Shown here piece by piece: positions 14,821 through 21,271 of a stretch of DNA of 21,271 bases. This DNA comes from an uncultured Christensenellaceae bacterium. Its GTDB lineage: Bacteria; Bacillota; Clostridia; Christensenellales; Christensenellaceae. The translations under genes were made by a program, and so were the position numbers. The stretch covers positions 1 to 21,271 of the forward strand of contig CAKSBK010000001.1 in NCBI GenBank assembly GCA_934438035.1, written 5' to 3'. Numbering within the stretch: position 1 is the first letter of the stretch; every line of letters begins with the position of its first letter. Under the pieces are notes generated by a model. The model was not told the DNA's origin, searched no databases, and was given only the letters and a program-made list of their open reading frames with translations.

Positions 14821-16416
14821 ATGGGTATCGAAACCAAGGGAATGTCGCGTCGTTCGTTCCTCGGCGCAGGCGCAGTCGTTGCCGCTGGCGCTGCTTTCGC
14901 GGGCCTTGCGGGCTGCTCGCCTTCGGGCGAAACGAAGGGTGCTGAAGCCACGAGCGCTGCTGCAGCCGATGAAACCCGCGACCTCGGGTCCGCTTCTTTT
15001 GAGCTTACCGCCGACACCAAGAAGGCCGACGAGACCAAAGAAGTCGACATCGTCGTTGTCGGTTCCGGCATGGGCGGTTTTTCTGCCGCGCTCACCGCAG
15101 TTGAGGAAGGCGCGAAGAGCGTTGTGCTTCTCGAGAAGAACAATTCGCTCGGCGGCTCCACCAATATGGCTGAATGCCCGGCAGGCGCACGTCCGTTTGA
15201 ATACACCGAAGAAGAAGCTCGCGCAGCAGCCGCAGGCGCGCAGGCCGACAGCTATGGCGTGAGCGACCCCATGCTTCTTTACAGCATGTTCCGTGACGCG
15301 AAGGAAAACTTTAGCTGGCTGTTCGACACGCACGGCGTTGGCTGGACGAAACAGGGCGAGGCTCCCGCGTTCTACGAGGGCGGCAATGGCAAAATCGCCA
15401 TTGAGAAGCTCGCTGCTGCCGCTGAAAAGGAAGACGGCCTCGAGGTGCTCACCGAAACTCCGGCGACGCAGCTGTTGCTTTCCGATGAATACACGGTAGA
15501 AGGCGTGCGCGCCAAGACGAAGGACGGCAAATACGTCGATTACAAGGCCAAGGCCGTCGTGCTCGCAACGGGCGGCATGTCCACGAACAAGACCCTGCTC
15601 GCCGACTACACGAGCCAAGACCTCGATAAGACGATTGGCTGGGGCCAGGGCCAAGACGGTGACGGCCACCTGATGGCAGAGCAGACCGCCCACGGCCGCG
15701 CGAATCACCTCACGGTCGATTCCCTGTTCAATAACGTGAAAGATTTCAGCTATGACAGCGCCCTTGGCGTATGCGTCGCCATGCAGCCGAGCAATTTCTG
15801 GGTGAACCAGGATGGTCTACGCTTCATGAACGAGAACATTTCTTCGACCGCCGTTTCTGGCAAGGTTGTTGAAACTCAGGGTAGCGTATGGTCAATCGTC
15901 GACGCCGACGGCATTCAGAAATACGCCGAAGGCGGCTGCCAGCGTCATTACTCCGGCTTCGCCGACAAGCTCGTAGGCAACGCAATCGATGGCCTGCAGG
16001 ACGAAGTCGACAAGGCGGTCTCTGGCAACGACGAGTGCTTTAAGGCCGATACCATCGCCGATCTCGCCAAGAAAATTGGCGTCGATGCCGATAACTTGGC
16101 CGACGAAATCGAGAAGTACAACACGGGTACCGATGCCGAATGGGGTAAAGAGTCAGAAAACATGTGGCCCATCGCGACCGCGCCGTTCTACGCCTTCCGC
16201 ATTTCCTCGGGCATGTTGAACACCTCGGGCGGCATTCGCATCAATACCAACGCCCAGGTCGTCGACGATCGCTATAAGCCCATCGCTGGCCTCTACGCTG
16301 CAGGCGTTTGCACGAGCGGCTGGGACGGCGAGGTCTATGGCAACGGTACTTGTCAGGCAAACGCACTGTTCTGCGGCCGTACCGCGGCAAAGCACATCGT
16401 GAAGAACCTGCTCTAG
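14821..16416 (+). CDS. Tat-exported FAD-dependent reductase (fumarate reductase/flavocytochrome c superfamily), substrate unknown
   Basis: This 531-residue flavoprotein carries a Tat signal (SRRSFLG at 9-15) running into a lipobox-like LAGC (Cys32), so it is probably a folded, lipid-anchored extracytoplasmic protein. After a linker, the FAD-binding Rossmann motif VVVGSGMGG lies at about 78-86, followed by LLEKNNSLGGST. The FAD_binding_2 fold continues to the end, with DGLRFMNE at 331-338 and the C-terminal FAD loop GLYAAGV...GEVYGNG. There is no CxxCH haem motif and no FMN-binding domain, so electrons must come from a partner encoded elsewhere. The fumarate-clamp sequence HHTxGG is replaced by LNTSGG (466-471), so a substrate other than fumarate is inferred. 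AGGGAGGA at 14807-14814, 6 bases upstream, sets the start. It is divergent from the LuxR regulator and probably activated by it. Confidence 0.92.
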   Translation: MGIETKGMSRRSFLGAGAVVAAGAAFAGLAGCSPSGETKGAEATSAAAADETRDLGSASFELTADTKKADETKEVDIVVVGSGMGGFSAALTAVEEGAKSVVLLEKNNSLGGSTNMAECPAGARPFEYTEEEARAAAAGAQADSYGVSDPMLLYSMFRDAKENFSWLFDTHGVGWTKQGEAPAFYEGGNGKIAIEKLAAAAEKEDGLEVLTETPATQLLLSDEYTVEGVRAKTKDGKYVDYKAKAVVLATGGMSTNKTLLADYTSQDLDKTIGWGQGQDGDGHLMAEQTAHGRANHLTVDSLFNNVKDFSYDSALGVCVAMQPSNFWVNQDGLRFMNENISSTAVSGKVVETQGSVWSIVDADGIQKYAEGGCQRHYSGFADKLVGNAIDGLQDEVDKAVSGNDECFKADTIADLAKKIGVDADNLADEIEKYNTGTDAEWGKESENMWPIATAPFYAFRISSGMLNTSGGIRINTNAQVVDDRYKPIAGLYAAGVCTSGWDGEVYGNGTCQANALFCGRTAAKHIVKNLL

Positions 16417-16518
16417 CGTCGTGGCATCGCGGTGAACCTGCATCGGCCTCGCGAAGAGTCCGCTTGTGTTGGTTAATCCGCAACGAACAGACTTCAGACA
16501 AGCGTAACCTAGCCTTTC

Positions 16519-16555
16519 ATCATGGTCGTCCTTCGGGGCGGCCATGATTCGTTTA
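16519..16555 (+). terminator. UUCG-capped hairpin after the flavoprotein gene
   Basis: A 13-bp stem, ATCATGGTCGTCC (16519-16531) with 16536-16548 (two G-U pairs), is closed by a TTCG tetraloop. Only a short weak T-stretch (TCGTTTA) follows. It is a probable terminator given its place 100 bases after the stop codon. Nothing else was recognised in 16417-16518. Confidence 0.7.
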
Positions 16556-16587
16556 AGCTCCGACTTCGATTCTGGGTTTTGCTCAAA

Positions 16588-16737
16588 AATGCCCTCGAAT
16601 GTGGCATTCAGTTCGCTATAGTTTCATCATTCGAATGACGGTCGGAAGAAGCCTAACGAAAATCCCAGGTCAGATGCGTGGGTACTTTTCGAAAGGAAAC
16701 AATGCGGTTGAAAAATGCCACATTCGACCCCGTTTTT
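16588..16737 (+). promoter_or_regulatory. Structured leader of the DUF364 gene, candidate attenuator or riboswitch
   Basis: TCGAATGTGGCATT (16595-16608) is exactly complementary to AATGCCACATTCGA (16714-16727), enclosing 105 bases. The left arm can instead form a local hairpin, AATGCC (16588-16593) with GGCATT (16603-16608). The right arm can instead enter a terminator-like stem, GGTTGA (16706-16711) with TCGACC (16724-16729), followed by CCG and T5 (16733-16737). The enclosed part has a TCATTCGAATGA palindrome (about 16627-16638), CCCA/TGGG (16664-16682) and a CTTTTCGAAAG hairpin. A -10-like TATAGT at 16617-16622 could instead make the left arm a DNA operator. No known riboswitch class was recognised. 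Confidence 0.5.
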
Positions 16738-16805
16738 CAGCAAGAACCCCACACGCAGCTGTCGCTTGCCTTAAAGGAACGCAACATACGAAAATAGGAG
16801 CCCTC

Positions 16806-17561
16806 ATGTCCGCTTGGTCCCTTTACGATGAGCTGATTGACGCCATGCCCTCGGGCATCACCGTGCACGATTACTGCCTTGGCGCGCATTGGACATACAT
16901 CGTGGCCGATTGCGGCATGGGCATCGCCAAAACGGTGCGTGGAGGCGGCAAAAGCCGATTCAAGCAAAGTCCCGTTGACGTCGACCTTAAAACGCTTGCA
17001 GCATTGGCCAAATCATGGAACTGGCTCGAAGCGAGCCTTGGGGTCGCGGCGATCAATGCCTATTATGCGACCCCCGATGCCATTGAGTCCCTTGGTGGCA
17101 CAATCGACAAGGACGTTGCGGAAAGCGGCGATGTGAACAACCCCTTCCATCGATTGAAGGGGCACTATACGGGCCGTAAGGTTGCCGTCGTGGGTCATTT
17201 TCCGAACGTCGATGAAATGCGCAAAGTTGCCCAAGTAACAGTGCTTGAGCGCAATTGCACGTCGCCCACCGATACGCCCGACCCCGCATGCGAATACATC
17301 TTGCCCGAGCAAGACTACGTGTTCGTAACGGGAACAACGCTCACCAACAAGACGATGCCACGCCTGCTGGAACTCTCTCGCGAGTCGAAGCTGTACGTTC
17401 TGGGCCCGAGCGTCGTGCCCGCACAAGTTTTCTTCGAACGCGGCGTGAACGGTTTAGCTGGGAGCGTTGTCGTAGACGCGAAAGCGGCTCGAGCGGCCGT
17501 CAAAGGCGGCAGCAAAGCGCAATGGCGCGCGGGAATTAAGAAATTCATGATTGAGGCCTAG
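16806..17561 (+). CDS. DUF4213/DUF364 family protein (putative heavy-metal chelation domain)
   Basis: This 251-residue cytosolic protein has the usual two parts: an N-terminal DUF4213-like domain (about 5-90, with HWTYIVADCGMGIAKT and an AAINAYY helix) and a C-terminal DUF364 domain (about 112-250) with VAVVGHFPNVDEMRK, ILPEQDYVFVTGTTLTNKT, and LYVLGPSVVPAQVFFERGV. The family is annotated as a possible metal-chelation protein on structural grounds; its reaction is unknown. The ATG at 16806 is preferred because AGGAG lies five bases upstream. The frame runs back to 16599, but that part is the repeat-containing leader. The gene stands alone behind a leader with competing pairings, suggesting that its expression responds to a small ligand or metal. 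Confidence 0.87.
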   Translation: MSAWSLYDELIDAMPSGITVHDYCLGAHWTYIVADCGMGIAKTVRGGGKSRFKQSPVDVDLKTLAALAKSWNWLEASLGVAAINAYYATPDAIESLGGTIDKDVAESGDVNNPFHRLKGHYTGRKVAVVGHFPNVDEMRKVAQVTVLERNCTSPTDTPDPACEYILPEQDYVFVTGTTLTNKTMPRLLELSRESKLYVLGPSVVPAQVFFERGVNGLAGSVVVDAKAARAAVKGGSKAQWRAGIKKFMIEA

Positions 17562-17676
17562 ATTTCCGAGCGTGGTAGAGACATAGAGCCTCCTGCTAGA
17601 AAGGCTCGATCACGAAGCATGGTTATAGAGCATAAAGCTCCAGCAAAGTTTAAGCATGATACGCCGAACGGCATCT

Positions 17677-17970
17677 GAACATGAAGCATGTATTGCGGTT
17701 GGAAGCCTCGACCCATGCGTGATTGGAGGCGTCGGTCCCATGCGCGATTGAACAAGAATTGCCCATGTCGAGCCGCATGATGAATCGCAAGTTCGATCCC
17801 ACACGCGGTTAGGAAGCGAACCCCAACCCCGGTTGTGAGTGGAGCCCGAATCACGGTGGGGCACAGAACCCAATCACGGTCGAAACGGAGATTTTTCATC
17901 GCGGCCGAAGCAGAAAGCCCCAACACGGCCGGCGGATGAAGCGCGCCAATTCAACCCAATCGCGCCGCAA
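17677..17970. repeat. Degenerate 24-25 bp tandem repeat array
   Basis: Roughly eleven diverged units of about 22-35 bases lie head to tail. The clearest pair is 17702-17725 and 17726-17750, which share GA-R-GC-N-TCG-(G)-N-CCCATGCG-Y-GATTG. Others, for example 17813-17837 (opening GAAGCGAACCCCAACC), keep the GAAGC start, the CCCA core and a CGGTTG or CGATTG end. Units lose identity toward both sides. Spacing is irregular and there are no unique spacers, so it is not CRISPR. Several minus-strand frames stay open across it, but none has a ribosome site. Confidence 0.6.
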
Positions 17971-17982
17971 GGTTCTTAGCGC

Positions 17983-18012
17983 AGGAACGCCGCTCAATTG
18001 AGCGGCGTTCCT
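17983..18012. repeat. Perfect 30-bp palindrome
   Basis: AGGAACGCCGCTCAA at 17983-17997 is followed directly by its exact reverse complement at 17998-18012. As RNA it gives a 13-bp stem with an AATT loop. Neither strand continues into a real T-tract (TGTCAG on plus, GCGCTAAG on minus), so it is at best a weak terminator. Confidence 0.8.
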
Positions 18013-18056
18013 TGTCAGTGCTCCTTATTGCCCTAAGGAGAGTGGCGAGATGGCAT

Positions 18057-18156
18057 GCCAAGGGGGTGGGGCAGAGGCCATTCGCCTTACGGATAAACAA
18101 GTTAAGGGCAACATCCGGGGAATGGGCGGGGCGGCAGTGCGCCAAGGGGGTGGGGC
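18057..18156 (+). repeat. Exact 16-bp G-rich direct repeats
   Basis: GCCAAGGGGGTGGGGC occurs identically at 18057-18072 and 18141-18156, 84 bases apart. Between and after them are further G-runs (GGGGAATGGGCGGGGCGG near 18117-18134, GGGGGTG near 18246). The plus strand could fold into a G-quadruplex. No gene is convincing in 18013-18286; open frames on both strands are compositional. Confidence 0.65.
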
Positions 18157-18286
18157 GCGTGGCGCCGCCCGCCTCTCGAGTTAGCGAATCGTTGAAGAAG
18201 CGAAGGAAGAGAAGGCTTCTACGAGTCCGATATGCTGAGCGGAAAGGGGGTGCCCGCCCAGCGTCTCGGTCGCTTTCAAGGTGGAT

Positions 18287-18339
18287 GTTAACCACGGGTA
18301 AGTTTATACAGGCTAAGTTAACCCGTGTCAACACTTTTT
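18287..18339 (+). terminator. Hairpin with T-tract in the ilvE upstream region
   Basis: CACGGGT (18293-18299) pairs with ACCCGTG (18321-18327), extended by GTT (18287-18289) with AAC (18330-18332). T5 follows at 18335-18339. GTTAACC is also repeated directly at 18287 and 18317, exactly 30 bp apart. It could be a terminator, an ilvE attenuator, or a pair of operator half-sites. No Ile/Leu/Val-rich leader peptide and no T-box signature were found. The remaining 18340-18535 presumably carries the ilvE promoter. Confidence 0.4.
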
Positions 18340-18535
18340 CGAAAGAAAGTTTCCTATGGTGAATAATTTCGCCGAAACGCCCCGCAACCCATATTTCATA
18401 TACGATTGTTTCGACCATGTTAATTCGTCTAACATTTACATGGATTGAGCCGCCAATAGCCAAAAGACTTTAGCATGCGACAGTGCGCGGGTGTAAAGTA
18501 GAGACATATTGAACGTACGTGTTGAAGGAGCAACC

Positions 18536-19594
18536 ATGACAGTCGAGAAGAAAGACCTTGACTGGGGCAGCCTCGATTTCGGCTACCGCAAAACCGACTA
18601 TAGCTATGTCGCCAATTGGAAAGACGGCGAATGGGACGAAGGCGGCCTTACTGCCGATCATGAAATCCACCTTTCCGAGTGCGCTGGCATTTTTCATTAT
18701 TGCCAGGAGGTCTTCGAGGGCCTCAAGGCATATACCACCGAAGATGGCTCCATTGTATGTTTCCGCCCCGATATGAATGCTGAGCGCATGTACAACTCCG
18801 CCCAGCGTCTCGAGATGCCCGGCTTCCCGCAAGAGCGTTTCATTGAAGCCGTGAAGCAGGTTGTGAAGGCGAACGCTGCGTGGGTCCCGCCGTTTGGCTC
18901 TGGCGCCACGCTGTATGTTCGCCCGTTCATGATTGGCTCTGGCGAGGTTATCGGCGTTGCTCCCGCACCGGAATACCAGTTCCGCATCTTGGTAACTCCC
19001 GTCGGGCCTTACTTCAAGGGCGGCTTGAAGCCAATCACGATTCGCATTTCTGAATACGACCGCGCTGCCCCACACGGCACCGGCAACATCAAGGCTGGCC
19101 TGAACTACGCCATGTCGTTGCGCCCCATCATGGAAGCGCATCGCCAGGGCTATGCCGAGAACCTGTACCTTGATTCCGAGACGCGCACCTATGTTGAGGA
19201 AACCGGCGGAGCAAACGTGCTGTTCGTCAAGGGCGATGGCACGCTCGTTGTGCCGAAGTCGCACACCGACTCGATTCTGCCCTCCATCACGCGCCGCTCG
19301 CTCGTACAGGTCGCCAAAGACCTCGGCATGAACGTCGAAGAGCGCTTCGTCGAGTGGGCTGAAGTCGCTTCTGGCGCATTCGTCGAATGCGGCCTGTGCG
19401 GAACCGCCGCCGTTATTTCCCCTGTCGGTCAGATCGACAACAAGGTCTATGGCGCCAATGAGGAGGTCACCTTCCCGAATGGCAAAGACGAAATCGGTCC
19501 CGTGATGAAGAAGCTTCGCGAAACCCTCACGGGCATTCAAGATGGCGCTCTGGAAGACAAGCACGGCTGGGTCTGCAAGATCGACGTCGACTAG
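18536..19594 (+). CDS. ilvE: Branched-chain amino acid aminotransferase
   Basis: This fold-type IV PLP enzyme transfers the amino group between Leu/Ile/Val and 2-oxoglutarate, working in synthesis or degradation. It has 352 residues, like the larger BCAT subgroup. The catalytic Lys186 lies in GTGNIKAGLNYAMSL, and the PLP-phosphate/Glu region is YVEETGGANVLFV (219-231). Other family blocks are FEGLKAY (60-66), FRPDMNAERM (76-85), YVRPFMIGSG and the ITRRSLVQVA helix. AAGGAG at 18525-18530 with a 5-base spacer supports the ATG at 18536 over an upstream in-frame start at 18509. It is monocistronic, with a long non-coding region before it and a terminator after it. No other ilv or leu genes are near. 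Confidence 0.95.
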   Translation: MTVEKKDLDWGSLDFGYRKTDYSYVANWKDGEWDEGGLTADHEIHLSECAGIFHYCQEVFEGLKAYTTEDGSIVCFRPDMNAERMYNSAQRLEMPGFPQERFIEAVKQVVKANAAWVPPFGSGATLYVRPFMIGSGEVIGVAPAPEYQFRILVTPVGPYFKGGLKPITIRISEYDRAAPHGTGNIKAGLNYAMSLRPIMEAHRQGYAENLYLDSETRTYVEETGGANVLFVKGDGTLVVPKSHTDSILPSITRRSLVQVAKDLGMNVEERFVEWAEVASGAFVECGLCGTAAVISPVGQIDNKVYGANEEVTFPNGKDEIGPVMKKLRETLTGIQDGALEDKHGWVCKIDVD

Positions 19595-19618
19595 CTCGAA
19601 TCGTAGACAAGCTTGCCT

Positions 19619-19648
19619 GAAAGCCGCCCTTCGGGGCGGCTTTCTCAT
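19619..19648 (+). terminator. Terminator after ilvE
   Basis: GAAAGCCGCCC (19619-19629) pairs perfectly with GGGCGGCTTTC (19634-19644) around a TTCG tetraloop, 25 bases after the stop codon, followed by TCAT. Confidence 0.88.
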
Positions 19649-20003
19649 ATCCCCGCCTCTTCCGCCCAGACTGCGCGATATCGCTCGACACAGCTCGCTA
19701 CCGCTTCGCCCTACGAGCTTCGCTATGCGCTCGCTTGACGGCGTTTAGTTCGAAATCGAAAAAACGAACACCGACGCCATGCAATATCGCATCGTCTGGG
19801 CGGAAGAGGCTGCATTCGAAATCCGTAAGCGCGTTCGAGTTTGCCCCAGATGAATGCCCGCATCTTTTCATTCTCGAAACGCTGCCTCGCAAAGGTCACG
19901 CAAACACTAAACCGCCAAACGAAATCACGCCATCACTCATGACCTCGAAGCTTTATATATTTCAGCAACGCGTCAATGAGCATGCGGCAGAGCGAAGACC
20001 AGG
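19649..20003. other. Gap without a supportable gene
   Basis: This stretch of about 355 bases lies between two convergent terminators. A 57-64 codon minus-strand frame (19698-19892) has gene-like codons but no ribosome site. A 24-codon plus-strand frame at 19779 opens with MQYRIVWAEEA, faintly reminiscent of RelE-type toxins, and stops at once. Either could be a gene remnant. No tRNA or known RNA was recognised. Confidence 0.4.
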
Positions 20004-20037
20004 CAACAAGAAAAGAGCCACCCCGTAGGGTGGCTCT
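20004..20037 (-). terminator. Terminator after sstT
   Basis: AGAGCCACCC (20014-20023) pairs with GGGTGGCTCT (20028-20037). On the minus strand the stem is followed by TTTCTTGTT (about 20013-20005). It lies 25 bases beyond the sstT stop codon. Confidence 0.85.
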
Positions 20038-20062
20038 GTAATCGATTGCGCGTATGCGAATC

Positions 20063-21271
20063 TTATTTATCCCACGTCTTGGGATCGACCGTCTGGCCAG
20101 CCTTAGCCATATTGCGGAATTCAGAAGCGGCGGTAAACATAACGTCGGAAGCAGAATTCAAGGCAGTCTCGCAGGAGTCCTGAATAACGCCGATGATGAA
20201 GCCAACGCCGACAACCTGCATCGCGATGTCGTTCGGAATGCCGAACAGCGAGCAAGCCAGGGGAATAAGCAGCAGGGAGCCGCCAGCGACGCCTGAAGCG
20301 CCGCACGCAGACACGGCAGCGAGCACCGAGAGAATAACCGCAGTCGGAATGTCGACCGAAATACCCAGCGTGTTAGCCGCGGCGAGCGCCATAACGGTAA
20401 TGGTCACCGCAGCACCGCCCATATTGATGGTCGCGCCCAGCGGAATGGAAACGCCGTAAGTGTCTTTGTTGAGGTGCAGCTTCTGGCACAGCGTCATGTT
20501 CACCGGAATGTTCGCGGCGGAGCTGCGAGTAAAGAACGCGGTAAGGCCAGATTCGCGCAGGCAACGAAGAACGAGCGGGTAGGGGTTCGTCTTGGCAATA
20601 ACGCCAATCATGATGGGGTAGGCGACAAGCGCGACGAAGAACATACAGCCCACGAGTACGGCCAAAAGCAAACCATACTCGGTGAAAATCTCGATGCCGT
20701 TGGTGGAAACCGCATCGTAGACCAAGCCGAAAATGCCGAACGGAGCGAAGCTGATGATCCAGCGTACGACCGTTGCGATAGCGTCGGAGATGTTCGTGAA
20801 AACAGCCTTGGTAGCCTCGGTCGCAGCACGCAACGCAACGCCAATCAAAATGCCCCATGCAAGAATGCCCAGGTAATTCGCGTTGGCGAGCGAATCGACA
20901 GGGTTCGCGACAACATTCATGAGCAGCGTCTCAAGAACCTCGGTAATGCCCGAAGGCGCCGCCTTCTCGGCAGCCTCAACGCCCGAAAGGGTAAGCTCGA
21001 TGGGGAACAGCTGAGACGCGATAACGGCAACCAGCGCCGAGATGAACGTGCCGAACACATACATAATGATGATGGTCTTCATCGATCCATCGGCATGGGC
21101 ATTCGCCAAGGCGGCAATAACCAGGAAGAAAACCAGAATAGGAGCCACAGCCTTCAGGGCGCCAACGAACAGGCTGCCAAGAATGGTGATGCCCGCGATG
21201 GGCGAAGTGCCATCCATGTTCGGGAAAATGACGCCAAGAATAGCGCCAATGATCAGGAATACGAGGATTCG
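20063..21271 (-). CDS. sstT: Na+/serine-threonine symporter, N-terminus cut by the window edge
   Basis: This is a dicarboxylate/amino acid:cation symporter (DAACS) family transporter of the SstT type, importing Ser/Thr with Na+. The 402 residues in the window continue in frame to the last base ([18 protein letters not shown] precedes the Met at 21217), so that Met is internal and only a short N-terminal piece is missing. Characteristic segments are the hairpin-loop [14 protein letters not shown], the [10 protein letters not shown] signature of the transport core, and [14 protein letters not shown] in the second hairpin. The first separates SstT from glutamate carriers of the same family. The C-terminus (DPKTWDK) is polar, as usual. 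A terminator follows. Start site and promoter lie outside the window. Confidence 0.93.
   Translation of the reverse strand, partial: RILVFLIIGAILGVIFPNMDGTSPIAGITILGSLFVGALKAVAPILVFFLVIAALANAHADGSMKTIIIMYVFGTFISALVAVIASQLFPIELTLSGVEAAEKAAPSGITEVLETLLMNVVANPVDSLANANYLGILAWGILIGVALRAATEATKAVFTNISDAIATVVRWIISFAPFGIFGLVYDAVSTNGIEIFTEYGLLLAVLVGCMFFVALVAYPIMIGVIAKTNPYPLVLRCLRESGLTAFFTRSSAANIPVNMTLCQKLHLNKDTYGVSIPLGATINMGGAAVTITVMALAAANTLGISVDIPTAVILSVLAAVSACGASGVAGGSLLLIPLACSLFGIPNDIAMQVVGVGFIIGVIQDSCETALNSASDVMFTAASEFRNMAKAGQTVDPKTWDK

Noticed and set aside
16588..16805. Cobalamin, molybdenum-cofactor, SAM, TPP or NiCo riboswitch
   Set aside because: The GGAAG...AAAATCC stretch recalls part of the cobalamin core, but the B12 box and the remaining conserved segments are absent. 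The other classes' hallmark sequences are also missing.
17610..17873. Octapeptide-repeat protein on the minus strand
   Set aside because: It starts at a TTG with no ribosome site, and an overlapping frame (17558-17926) is equally open. The apparent protein periodicity follows from the DNA period of about 24.
17677..17970. CRISPR array
   Set aside because: Units are degenerate and contiguous, without unique spacers of constant length, and no cas gene is present.
18232..18291. 19-codon frame as an ilvE leader peptide
   Set aside because: It is not enriched in Ile, Leu or Val codons and has no ribosome site, although it ends inside the hairpin's left arm.
17951..18463. 170-codon minus-strand frame and the overlapping 116-codon plus-strand frame at 18012-18362
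   Set aside because: They cover the G-rich repeats and the hairpin, show low-complexity composition such as repeated PTPLA, and lack ribosome sites.
18470..19648. 392-codon open frame antisense to ilvE
   Set aside because: It is a codon-bias mirror of a well-identified gene, has no ribosome site, and extends over the ilvE terminator.
19735..19860. tRNA suggested by GTTCGAAATC-like T-loop sequences
   Set aside because: No acceptor stem, anticodon arm or correct spacing can be built around any of these matches.

Overview
The window looks like chromosome from an anaerobic gut or oral actinomycete of the Coriobacteriia, most likely Eggerthellaceae. The main reasons are a roughly 12-helix membrane protein with a C-terminal LuxR helix-turn-helix, divergent from a Tat-exported FAD reductase of the fumarate-reductase/flavocytochrome c superfamily, together with moderate-to-high GC and GC-ending codons. 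This placement is an inference from gene content; no species is claimed.

Layout: (1) 46-993, nrdR and dut, a deoxynucleotide-supply pair closed by a strong terminator. (2) 1254-2609, gdhA (glutamate dehydrogenase) as a single transcription unit. (3) 4014-2751, minus strand, a two-gene unit of unknown function: a five-helix membrane protein and a zinc-ribbon protein one base apart. (4) 4167-4643 rnhA, converging on a 60-residue Lys-tailed small protein (4912-4730). The terminator hairpin of rnhA contains the stop codon of that small gene. (5) 5240-8023, a 927-residue protein with C-terminal TPR-like helices and no recognisable N-terminal domain. (6) 10697-8123, minus strand, a metal-efflux operon: an SmtB/CzrA-type ArsR repressor, a free-standing HMA metal-binding protein, and a P1B-2 (Zn/Cd/Pb) ATPase that lacks its own N-terminal HMA domain. 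Its consensus promoter and a perfect operator palindrome can be read directly. (7) 14542-10994, minus strand, a LuxR-type membrane regulator followed by an MFS transporter fused to two CBS domains. These are divergent from (8) 14821-16416, the Tat-lipoprotein flavin reductase. Nested inverted repeats sit between the regulator and the reductase. (9) 16588-17561, a DUF4213/DUF364 protein behind a leader with mutually exclusive pairings and a terminator-like element. (10) 17562-18535, about 970 bases with no convincing gene: a degenerate 24-25 bp tandem array, a perfect 30-bp palindrome, G-rich direct repeats and a hairpin with a T-tract. (11) 18536-19594 ilvE. (12) 21271-20063, sstT, minus strand, cut by the window edge.

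How the genes work together: gdhA, ilvE and sstT are all amino-acid functions, which fits an asaccharolytic amino-acid-using anaerobe, although they are separate units. The LuxR/MFS-CBS/flavoprotein block looks like an inducible module for uptake and reduction of an unidentified organic electron acceptor. The best candidates for something undescribed are the DUF364 leader, the LuxR/flavoprotein module with its operator-like repeats, and the repeat-rich gap at 17.6-18.5 kb.
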